Positions 10,511 through 20,552 of a stretch of DNA of 64,000 nt are shown in pieces. The notes beneath the pieces were generated by a model. That model ran no database searches, was not told the DNA's origin, and was given only the letters and a program-made list of their open reading frames with translations. Where the stretch lies: contig OY987269.1 in assembly GCA_963920665.1 (NCBI GenBank), forward strand, positions 2,730,501 to 2,794,500, in the 5' to 3' direction. The position numbers and the translations under genes were made by a program. Every line of letters begins with the position of its first letter. Within the stretch, counting starts at the first letter, position 1. The DNA is from Straminergon stramineum (Eukaryota; Streptophyta; Bryopsida; Hypnales; Calliergonaceae).

Positions 10511-11850
10511 TAATGTTTGCAGTGACGTTACAGAGTTAAAATTGGTCGGTATTTCCGTCCATAGAGATGACTTGCACCACATTCTACAATCAAATGGTAC
10601 AGTATCTAAACTTAGTTTTTGTTTTTTCTTTGACTCGTTAAACGTATCAAATGAATGTCAACTTGGGCTTTGTGTCAACGCCACTTTACTTCATCGGATT
10701 CTGCAAAGTGCACTCCTCTACAGTTGCAAACAAACAGTTGCAAACAGTTGCAACTCCGCCTGAATCACTCAAATGATTTTGTCAGACGTTTCGCTTGAGT
10801 ACACACAACATTCTAAACCCTGAAAAGACGGGACGATGATCATAGAATTGAACTTCAAAATCCTTTCACTTTGTATGTTCCCATTTATGTGACTAATTGA
10901 GATAGGTTGTTCTTAAAGTGACTGTCTTACAGAGCTGATTGCCTTTCCGGGGAAGCTAAACTCCTTGAAACAATTTTCAGTAAATTTTTGTAGGAAGAAA
11001 AATGGAATTGGCATCTAACCCAAGTCGTTTCATGTTTTTTGGACCTTTGTGGAATTAGTCATGGATTTTTGAAGTTGAAACGAAGTAATCACTAAAAATA
11101 GCAACCACCTCTTGAAATGGAATGTATACTTTTGGTACATTGAAGAAAGCAAAAAGCCCCTCTATGTTAGTGGTCACTTTTAAAGTAGACTACTTTATTT
11201 ACTCTTGAAATACTATCTTGTGTGAAGGTCAAATTCAACAAAAATTAAGTCATTTTTGGAAAAAAAAAAAAGTGTTGCATGTCATCTTGCAAATGGTGTA
11301 GCCCCTTGGGAATTTAACATGGAAATTCAATTTCTTCATTTTAATGCCAAATCAAACCTTCGTGTACAGTATTTTTTAATTTTTTTAGAGATGAATTATC
11401 CATTTTTCCAATATTGAATGAATTTTCCAAGTTTTTTTTAATATAATGGATGAAATTCATATCAAATAACAACAAAGTTCAAAAGATCTGAAATTTTTTC
11501 CATGGGTATACTTAATAGTTTAGAATAAGTCATGGAGTACAAGTATTTATTGTATCTTATTATGATTAGAAAATCAAGAATTTGTGGTTATAGGTCCAAA
11601 GTTCAAAATTGCATCAAAATATTTAATTTTAGGAATTCTTCAAATTTTCAAGTTGGAGTAAAAACTATACTTCATTGACTTTAATTCCTTAGTCGGGTTT
11701 TAATTCAAAAACGATAATTATTATAGTTCAAATTTTCATCAAGAGCAAAGAGCTTAAAGTTGCCAAGATATACAATACTACATGTGATCCCAACAATGCT
11801 AGAATGTGAGCATGGAAATGCAAGTGTATATATATATGAGCCTTGAGCAC
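10511..11850. other. AT-rich desert with family J repeat
   Basis: 10880-11160 is matched in reverse at 47395-47640 (AATTCCATTTTTCTTCCTAC, TGAAAATTGTTTCAAGGAGT, CTTTCTTCAATGTACC). A CAGTTGCAAA triplet repeat sits at 10731-10753. No coding region is recognised. Confidence 0.5.
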
Positions 11851-12020
11851 ACATAAATAAATATCCTACAACCATTGAAGGTGCTTATATGTAATATAAA
11901 CACTTGTAATATATGTATTTATAACATAGGTACCCTATAATCATGGAAGGTTTCTATAATATAGGTATATAGTCTTGTAGGCTCATGGGCTCGTGATTCT
12001 AGACTCACATAATAGAAACC
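11850..12020 (+). repeat. Family C repeat, copy 1
   Basis: Contains ATATCCTACAACCATT, TTTCTATAATATAGG and TAGGCTCATGGGCTC, then CTCACATAATAG. The same blocks occur in order at 59363-59540, and a short reverse fragment at 57735-57810. Confidence 0.6.
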
Positions 12021-13405
12021 CTCCATGTGATCCATAGATTGAATAGTTTTTATATAGAAGAATAAAAAATGTATCACAATGCCAAAATAAATGTACCACA
12101 ATACCATTGACTTTAAATGAATTCAAGAAACTCCTAACAAAATTGGATGAAAAAATTCCTTTCCCATCCAATAGACCTTCATGAAATTATTCAAAGGACA
12201 CAAAGTGTTTTCTCTAGTGTTTCAAGGTTAAACCTTTGTGGTGGTCCCTTTACCTTTTTAACAAGGAGGCACCTCCAAAAATAAAAGAAGTAAAATATAT
12301 TTTTAATCCCTAAAGCCCCAAACAATTTTTTTTGGCAATACATGTATTTTGGGCATCTCACTACAAATGGAATTTTCAATTTTTTTCTTTGAAATTTTAT
12401 TAATAAATCTAGATACTGAAAAGCTTCATCTCCAACTATCTCCCCTATTAAGTATATATTAAAAAATAAGATATTCCTAATTTCCTAAGATGTGAGGGAG
12501 GTGGATAAATGTGACTAAGAATGTTATGTGATTCTCAATTGGAAACTTGAAATATAAATAAATTAAACTTTAGACTAGGTAAACAAAATAAACATGAATG
12601 TGGTAAAGGGATGACTACCTTGACCCCAAAGGACAATTAATTTTGACCTAGGTAGTAAATGGGAATTTAGGTATTTTCCTACAACACAAATTTTGAACAA
12701 ATTCTATTCAAATTTTGACAAGAGATGTAGAAATGTAAACCTTTTGTAGAATCTAATTTGTTTCATAATCAAGTATCCATATCTAAAATTATGCTAGTTG
12801 AAGTTTTCAATCATGGCAACTTTAAATAGGATACTCAAAATCTTTTTTCTTCAAAATTTAACAAATATGTAACTAACGTGATAGTGTATATACCTCTCAA
12901 AAGTAAAAAATAAAACAAGAGCTAAAACCTTATCAAAAGATGAATCAACATTTGAAGCCCTTGTCAACTAGGATTGAAAATTTATTCTTTCTAACTTTGA
13001 ATTAACTTTTTAAAAACTTTTTTCACTTTTAGTGACTTTTTGGGAGAGGCACTTTTCCTGTTTGCCCCGCCCATGTGTTAAAAGTTAAACTACTCGACGT
13101 GTCAAAAGCTCGGCCGAGCCCTTTGTGGACTTGTAAGAATAAAGAGAGTCAAACTGAACGGACAACGTCACTGTCCGTCAATTTCCTACCAACTTCCGTT
13201 GAACTTCCGTCCGTCAATTTCCGATGAACTTCCGTTGGGCAATGGCAACTCCATTATTGGGGATATTTATTAGTGCTGACTGCTGAGTGACTGAGACTGA
13301 AGCAATCACAAAATTGTATCTTATCTTGTTATTTATATTTGATTTGATTCCCACAGACCCACACAAGAACGGCTAACTTAGTTTCTTTTTTCAGTGTCAA
13401 CTATG
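12021..13405. other. AT-rich desert, no gene seen
   Basis: About 12300-12400 resembles the left end of the 31946-32908 element (CCCTAAAGxxCCAAAC, TTTTTTGGCAA, TTTTGGGCA). The rest shows nothing I can support. Confidence 0.45.
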
Positions 13406-14009
13406 GTAGAACCGCCCATTACCAGCCATAACCCATGGTCAATACACAGGTAATGGGAAATTCAATAGAGAGATGACTGACAAATAACCATTAAATTTTC
13501 AGTTTCCAACCATCTTGTAGCCATTACTGTAATGACAGATAACGTAAGAGCACCCGAAAGCGTCCCTGCACCTAATTGCATTAGATTCTATGTCAGGAGT
13601 TCATTCTAGAACATAAATGTAGCTGGACTGTAGACCTCTTATCAGTTTAGGTCAAAAAAAATAAGCTATGTTCTAACTACTTACATTTACAGCCTGAAAT
13701 GATTATGCTGTATAGAATCTGACGCAATTGGGTGCAGGGACGCTTACGGGTGCTCTTACCTTATGCTTCAATTTGAGAGCCCAATTAGTCTCTAGATGAG
13801 CAGTGATGGAAGAATCTATATACTGGGGATGGGAGCAGGTCAATTTTTGGCTTCTACAATTCATAACAATTTGAATTTAAGGAATAAAATTACGAACTTT
13901 GGCAATGCCCATGATTTCTATCTGTCCATAGGGTTGTAAACTAAAATTGCCTTCTACAACTCCGGATCATGCACAGATTCCTTAAGTGGTTGGTCATGGG
14001 CGGTTCTAC
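13406..14009. mobile_element. Family K element with inverted ends, carrying a nested MITE
   Basis: The left end GTAGAACCGCCCATTACCAG and the reverse complement of the right end (GTAGAACCGCCCATGACCAA) agree over most of 22 bp. The interior is non-coding and holds the 13544-13759 foldback element. The target duplication is unclear. Confidence 0.6.
13544..13759. mobile_element. 216-bp foldback MITE, TA-flanked
   Basis: The ends GTAAGAGCACCCGAAAGCGT and their inverted partner pair over about 47 bp with about five mismatches. Reading the duplication as TA gives ends starting AGAGCACCC. There is no coding capacity. The size and long inverted ends are those of mariner- or Stowaway-type MITEs. Confidence 0.7.
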
Positions 14010-14291
14010 AGTCCAGTCTAGTAGTGTGCCATGTGCCATGTGCTGTTCTCATAGCCAAAATAAAAAGTAAAGAGTAATTTTTCTAATTTTTTTATTCAAG
14101 AAAAACTTTGAAATTTAATAATTTTTACATTGTAGGTCGGAACATCATAAAACCATGCCCATGCACCTCTCCTTGTAAAGGGCTTTTCGACGGTACCAAG
14201 TATGCAATCAGGGGACATACAATCTAGGAGAATCTCACTATAACAAACAAAACAAAAAGAAAGAAAGAAACAGAGAAACAAACAACCTAAC

Positions 14292-14871
14292 TTAACCCCT
14301 AAAGGATTGAGGCACATTTTAGGCAGAAAATTGTCAAAAACTGCCACTTTTTAGGGTAGTAGGAAAAAACATGAAAAAAAAGTTGTTTTTTCCAAATTCA
14401 ACTGTACAAATTTGTACTAGACTTCTTTGGGAACATGTGGAAATTTTTTTAGAAACTTTGTCTGCACGGATTGAAAGATTATAATGTTTGAAGTTAGGTG
14501 AAAAAGTTTTTTTCCAACCTTGCCCAACAAGGCCTGCAAACTTTAACTCCTTCTAGAATGAGATTCTTATACTAAACATGTTTATTTTTTTTTAACATTT
14601 GCATCTTTTATCATGTAAGCTACACATCCGCCAAATTTCAAAATCATAGGAAGAGTTTTGCACATGTTGCTTGAGCTGCCCGCAAAGTTTAGGGTAGCAT
14701 AACTTTTGATCCGGGCACCTGATCGGGAAAAAAATTAGATTTTCAGGAAGGGGATACATGGTTACACATTAAGTCCAAATTTCATGAACATCCGACTAAA
14801 AATGACTTCGTGGGAGCCTACCCAAGATTTCTTGTGAATGTTGAACGCATATGTGGTCCTCTGGGGGTTAA
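14292..14871 (+). mobile_element. TTAA-flanked element, family A copy 2
   Basis: 580 bp, starting TTAACCCCTAAAGGATTGAG and ending GGTCCTCTGGGGGTTAA. It is collinear with 8760-9347 throughout (AAAAACTGCCACTTTTTAGG, GATTGAAAGATTATAA, TTTGATCCGGGCACC). Non-coding. Confidence 0.75.
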
Positions 14872-17337
14872 GGTATGGACTTTTTTTTAAAAAATTTGTT
14901 GGTTTTTTAAAGTTATTCTAAATGTTATCACAATTGTTTCCTTGCCTCGTGTTTTTTTTGAAACAAATGAAATGGGTTTTGTTTCAAAAGCAAAATGCAT
15001 ACCAACTAGCTTAGGTGGCCTAGCCTTGCTTTGTATTTTCAATTTCACCAGCATAGAGTGCCTTATGCCGTTTCCACAACCCAAATACAAGTAAAAATAA
15101 TTTTTAATTTTTTAATCTTTGTGTGCCTTTATTGTTATCTTGACATGAAAGATCCAATAGCCTATTTGATGGCTAATGATTGACTTTGAGCCAAAAAGAT
15201 TCCAAAATTTTAAAATTTATATGATTACTATACAAAAATAGGTTATCTCTCTACAACTGTCTTTCAAATTAAGATTATCACCAAATTATTTTTATTAGGA
15301 TAAAAGCATGAAGAGTTAAATATTCTTCTAGATTTGAAAATTAACTTATATTTCAAAAGAACAATGATAGTTTTGGGTAGTTTTCAAATGATTAAAATAA
15401 GATGGAATTATAGCCAACCTAAATAATTTCATATTCTAAAAATACTTAATTACCAATTGTAGAATGGCAAACATAGCATGTTATTGCTTAAATTGATCAT
15501 GACAAGTACATTGATTTGTCCTAATGGTACATGTGACACTAATTTACCAAAGTCATGCTATTTTGAATTAGTGTAGGTTGAAAATTTGGATCTCTTCAAA
15601 GTTGCCAAGATGAAATTATCTAATCTCTTTGAATTGGATCTTCAAAATACCCTTCAATAGGTGACCTGAGATAAAATAACTACACCTAAAATCAACCAAA
15701 AAGCAATTCAACATGGTTCCCATTATTATATTGAATTTTTTTTGTGGGGTCTTGTTGGTAGTCAAAAGGGGATTCTAGATTTTCTTAGAATACATTTTTT
15801 GGACACCATATGAATAAACTATGAGTATTCAAAGTGCTGAAAATAAGTGTTTCTAAAAACAAATCCTAGACTCTCATGAATAGTTGGAGTACATTCCACA
15901 CAAGAATCTCTAGGGGTCAGTTTTAGAAAGGGGTCGAAATTAGGAGTAGTTACCTTACTGCACAAACTGTAAATGACGACAACTGAATTGTTCATGTCTG
16001 TTTGGAAATTTGCAACATTTTTGGGCGTAGACTAAAGCTTATAATTCAAAATTTCAAGGTCAAAACATCAGTCACGATACTCAGTGAGGTCCTTTCCATC
16101 GCTGTGAGAGTGATGGTCATGAAAGTCTTATCAAATGCAGCTATATTACCCACCTTGAACCTCACAAAAATAATCCACAGCCTCTAATTTATACCCGTAT
16201 TTGAAAACATGGGACTGCAGTAGATGGCATATATTACAGCTTCTATTTGTTTGCACTGAAACTCATGGAATGCCATCTAAACTGCAAATGTTTCCAACAT
16301 GAACTTGGATTTGCTTGTAACTGTCAATTAAACCCTCATTCTTGAAGCAAAACCAACTCTAACAACGATACAATCAACACATAGCATTAAATCTGTGTAT
16401 CAACAAAGCCTAACACATTTGTCTTCTCTCTGTTGGCACTGCAAGGGTGAAGGAAAAGCACTAGAAATAGTATTCGTCAGACGTCGATTCCAGAAAGTAA
16501 AAGAGATTCCAAAAAGAACACCATGACTTCCATCAGTTCAAACATCCAAACCAAACAACCTAGGCTGCACTCCTACGCCGAAGCTACCCAGTGAAAAAAT
16601 CACACAAGCCCTGTTCAGAATGCTCTCTAGACTCTACACCTATGACTCAATAATCAAATATGAAGTTACTGCTCAAGATAGAAACCAGGAAATGGATATA
16701 CCTCAACGACAAGCCAGAGGTGGATTGTCCTGGGTGTCTCTCAGATTCTCAAGTCCAGCTCTGTAAATTCCAGTAGGAGTTGTCAATCCTTGGAAGCACA
16801 ATAATCATGTGCTGGTGACAATATAATATGCTGTCGCTTTTGAAAAAAAACCCGATCATGAGCCAAGACCATTCTGAGATAATCCACACTCCACACCCCT
16901 TTCTTGTGAATCCCACAACTATTCTAGAAATAAAAAGTTGTGGACCAAAAATCTTAGAAAGAATGTCAAGAATAGCATCTGCCCTATAGAACCATAGTAA
17001 AGACCCAAGCATGGAAAAAGCATGGAAAAACCTCCAACTTAGGGATAGCCGCTACTTATCCTACATATCACTAATACGCAGAAATAGGGAGTTGGTGGGG
17101 ATAACCAATTCTCATAGCACAGACAATGAAGAAGGAATGGATAGGGAAGACGGAGGTGAGAGTTAAGTGAAAAAAAGATATAAATGTTGTATGGTCAATA
17201 ATTGAGAATTTGACATAAAAAATGCCAGCTAATTTCAGTAGAATAGCAGTGTGATCATTTCTCTGAAGCATTACATGTAAATACTTGCAGCAAGTCACTC
17301 GGCGCGTCGGGGGAAGCTGATCGGTGAACTGAGCTTG
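14872..17337. other. AT-rich intergenic stretch, no gene supported
   Basis: 15500-15600 shares a short repeat (TTGATTTGTCCT, TTAGTGTAGGTTGAAA) with 26190-26260. From about 16000 the base composition is less extreme and may include 3'UTR of the minus-strand genes that follow, but no reading frame convinces. Confidence 0.45.
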
Positions 17338-19641
17338 TCAATTTGCAACCAGAAAAGCCTTCTGGGAAGGAAACCAGTATGGCAAGCCGGCACCAGACTT
17401 GATAGCTGCAAAATATATCAATACATGGTATAATAATAGTCAATCGAAGAGCTGTAGCCAAATTTATGGTCTTTCACCATCACAAGAATGCCGAATAAGG
17501 ATAGCACGAAGCGAGACGCCAATCTTCAGCATCAGCTCTCAGGTTTCCAAATAACAAATACTTTTGATAAGAAAACTTTCCAAATCTATATTTGGATTCA
17601 GCAGTAGATTTTGAGACAAGAAAATAGAATTATGTCCAAAAATCTAAACGTCAGGCGTGCAAGACACATTAACCGGTTGTCCTGCATGCTCAGCAGAGGT
17701 TTCCCTTTCTAGTTCACCAAGTAGAGAAGTTAGATTGCATAACGTCGCTACTTCTTGTGGATCCTCCAATTGACCAACATGTGAGGTCCCAATGTTCACA
17801 CTTGCATGCCAACCATTGATAACCGTCTCAAGCCTCCAGCTCTCGACCAGTTATCTAGTCCATACTTAATCACGTCTCACTCCCTCATCAGTATCTTGAT
17901 ACTAATCCAGTGAAACTGAAGCTATGTCTTCAGCACCACGTAAAACAACCAAGGAACTGGAGGAAATGCACAGATAGAGCAGGGTAACGAAACATACCAA
18001 TTCTTCAACTTCCACCCTCCGAACCGCGCTCCGAACAAGACTGCCAATGTTCTGAGTTGAAAAGATTAATTAGAGCTGCTGCTCGTGGGCCATTTGTGCG
18101 TCCTCGGAATAATCTCGCCTTGAATAATGACTGGGCAGTCAAGTCCCAGCACGACTGCTGTAGAAGAGAAATGGATACACACCAGCAAACTACTTGGATT
18201 TCGCAAGCAGAGATTTTTTGCGAGCGAGGTAATCCCTCAATTCGTCATTGTAAGTGTCCCACACACAAACGTCACATCCTTGGCCACAACAATCACCTGG
18301 AAGAGGCCTCTCGGGAGGTTCCCCAAGCTCCAACTCGAGGTTCAAAGCTGTCTGAGCTTTTTTCTCAAGCTCTTTCTCCTCGAGCTCTTTCTTCACAACT
18401 TCAGTCTCCGCTGGTTTGCTGGCTTTTCTGTCTTCTGTGACCAAATCCGTTTCCAATTTCTTTTCCAATTGGCTTTTCAATACTTGCTCTGGCGACACCA
18501 CAGCTTCCGGAATACTCTCTATATTGGCGACTTCATCCGCACTAGCTGCTTTATGCTCATCCTGGCTCTCTACGCTTCCGATCACATCGTTAGATGCATT
18601 TGCAGAGTCAGCTCTCTCTTTCGATTTTTCATTACAGGCGTTCTCATCCGTGCCACTGTACCCTCTGACGAATGAACTGGCCTGCCCCATTGGAAGACAA
18701 GCGCCTCGCCTCGCTACAACCAACAGAGAACAGCGAGAATCCCCTTTTGTGTAATTACGTCGCTGCCACAGAGTCGACCGAGTATCCAACAACTGAATAC
18801 GGCATTGAGGGAAAACGACGGGGATCGGCGAAGGGAAAACAGCAATCGAATTGGTGCCAGGATTCTTTCTACTGGCTCTCAACCCTAAGTACGAAAATAC
18901 CCTCAGCAAGTTCGAGTGTGTCATTAACAAGTGTTCGGGACGAATCTCCCTTCTCCCTCTTGGAATAATAGTATCTCCTCCCCGCAGCAAGCTTCGACCT
19001 CATAGAATTCTCTATACAGCTCCTTGCAATCGCGTCTCCAGTCAAACCCCTAAAAAATTCCGCAGAAAATCCCTCTGTCCGAAGCTACTTCTGCAGTCAA
19101 AATCCAAGCACATGACAACAGAAAATCAGTACACCTCCGATCCGCAAAATATGGAACACTCCACCGATGGTACAACGTAAACACACCTAAACCTAAACCC
19201 TAAAACTATGTGGAACGCAATCAAATCCTCTCAATACACACAGACGTCTCAGATTAATTCAACAAATTCCAAAAATTCCTCCAAACCAGGGAAAACTTCC
19301 CAATCCACACACAAATTGCCCACTCTTGTGCTCATATCTAATCCTTATCACTGCATCACAGGGTGATTGCATGGAGCAATTCTCTACGCCATCAAAGTAA
19401 AAATCGAACAGAGTGCCTTCACAGCAAGCCAGTGATACTCAACTGGCAACAAGTGCATCGAAATCATACCTCCTGACAAAAGATCCCCAACCCGACCGTG
19501 CGGATGACGGAGCTGCTGGTAGGGCTGGAAGCGTGGAAATCTGAAGCTCGGTGGAATTGCTGGGCGGGTGGAGAAATGTTTGAACGAATTCGAGTGTTTA
19601 CAGATGCTTGCGAGAATGGCGTTTGGTTGAGTTAGCGGCAT
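17338..19641 (-). CDS. Possible small mitochondrial protein, two exons around a long intron
   Basis: Exon 19641-19470 and exon 17405-17338 join in frame (GTATGA donor, TTTTGCAG acceptor) to give 79 aa. Residues 1-50 look like a mitochondrial presequence: no acidic residues, rich in R, S, H and P, with KHFSTRPAIPPSFRFPRF. The join reads VGDLLSG-AIKSGAGLPYWFPSQKAFLVAN-stop. I do not recognise a family. The 2,064-bp intron contains the OXLD1-type gene on the same strand, so the first exon could instead serve as an alternative first exon of another transcript. The case rests on the presequence-like composition and the clean splice phase only. Confidence 0.4.
17640..18052 (-). other. Possible coding exons of an unidentified minus-strand gene
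   Basis: 18052-17999 is bounded by TTTCAACTCAG and GTATGTTTCG and reads NIGSLVRSAVRRVEVEEL. About 17838-17640 reads SWRLETVINGWHASV, then a leucine- and glutamate-rich stretch to a stop at TAG. The two are in compatible phase, but the second acceptor is weak (GGTCGAG). No start codon or family is recognised. It may be UTR that is open by chance. Confidence 0.25.
18190..18924 (-). CDS. OXLD1-type protein with oxidoreductase-like domain (PF09791 type), probably mitochondrial
   Basis: A single-exon frame of 244 aa from the ATG at 18924; an in-frame stop lies upstream of 18990. The C-terminal part carries the family signature PPERPLPGDCCGQGC, then DVCVWDTYNDEL, with the conserved paired cysteines and the tryptophan-aspartate. 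This short domain is shared with animal OXLD1 and its biochemical role is poorly defined. The N-terminus is basic and lacks acidic residues for about 50 aa (MTHSNLLRVFSYLGLRASRK), and RGYSG further on resembles a mitochondrial processing site. The middle (about 95-200) is low-complexity, acidic and lysine-rich. The gene lies within the intron proposed for the small gene 17338-19641. Confidence 0.8.
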   Translation of the reverse strand: MTHSNLLRVFSYLGLRASRKNPGTNSIAVFPSPIPVVFPQCRIQLLDTRSTLWQRRNYTKGDSRCSLLVVARRGACLPMGQASSFVRGYSGTDENACNEKSKERADSANASNDVIGSVESQDEHKAASADEVANIESIPEAVVSPEQVLKSQLEKKLETDLVTEDRKASKPAETEVVKKELEEKELEKKAQTALNLELELGEPPERPLPGDCCGQGCDVCVWDTYNDELRDYLARKKSLLAKSK

Positions 19642-19799
19642 CAATCGCCTCGTCTTTGAATCAAAAAGCAACTACTCCAATCGGTTAACCTTGAGAATCT
19701 TTGCTTAAAAAAACCCAAGAGCACTCATTGGAGATCAAACGACTGTGCAAGATCTTCATTTTCCACACAAAATTCCGAAGATGAATACTAAAAAGGTGG

Positions 19800-20188
19800 G
19801 TAAGGTAGCCAACCCATTTCTGATCACCCCTCCATTTCCATTAAATAGATTGTAGACTGCTTTCCTTTTGGGAAGTTGTGGTGCAGTTCCCAGAGTAGTT
19901 GTGTCGCATTATGATTAGTTGCAAGGCTCTCAATATTGCAGCCAGACCTTGGTCGATTGCAATTAGCCTGTGGTCACAAATAGAAAGCTCTATACCACCA
20001 TAGTAGGTCAAAGAGAATCTTCCACTAAAAAATTCATAGTAATTATATTTTTTGTAATAAAATTCTAGAAAAATATGCAATCCCTCTAAACTCTATTTTT
20101 GCACATGGAATTTTTTTGGCTTTAAAAACACCTCTACTCCAAATATGCATAATTGCTTAAGTGGTTGGAAATGGGTTGGCTACCTTAC
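19800..20188. mobile_element. Family F MITE, intact copy with perfect 21-bp inverted ends
   Basis: Left end 19800-19820 (GTAAGGTAGCCAACCCATTT plus C) is the exact reverse complement of 20168-20188. The 389-bp body is non-coding and matches the interrupted copy at 8671-9631. It lies 159 bp upstream of the first ATG of the 17338-19641 model. Confidence 0.8.
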
Positions 20189-20273
20189 ACCTTACATCTG
20201 CACTTTTGTCTTGTGTAGAAGAATTCTTTGTCATCCATCTAACAATGAACATCCCTTGTGTCGCTCAAGGGTT

Positions 20274-20552
20274 AAGATGGGTATCCCCCAAATTGCCACT
20301 TTTTGCTACTGTGCCTAGTTACCATTATTAGATTGGTAAAAATTAAATATTTTCTTGTTGGCAAGTGAAAGGAGGTTCCAATGCACCAAAGAAAATGGCA
20401 TTTGGATATTGTACACAAAAGTTATGAAGAGTCAAAGTGTTTTTGGTAGAGCTTCTGAAATCGTTTCTTCCATGTACATATTGATTTTGGACATGGAAAC
20501 AGAGAGATGATGGTGCTTTTAGGTGAGGTGCAATTTTAGGTGTACCCATCTT
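20274..20552 (-). mobile_element. Family E MITE, copy 2, with inverted ends
   Basis: The ends AAGATGGGTATCCCCCAAAT and the inverse of TTTAGGTGTACCCATCTT pair over about 22 bp with a few mismatches. The body is collinear with the other three copies. Non-coding, 279 bp. Confidence 0.7.
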
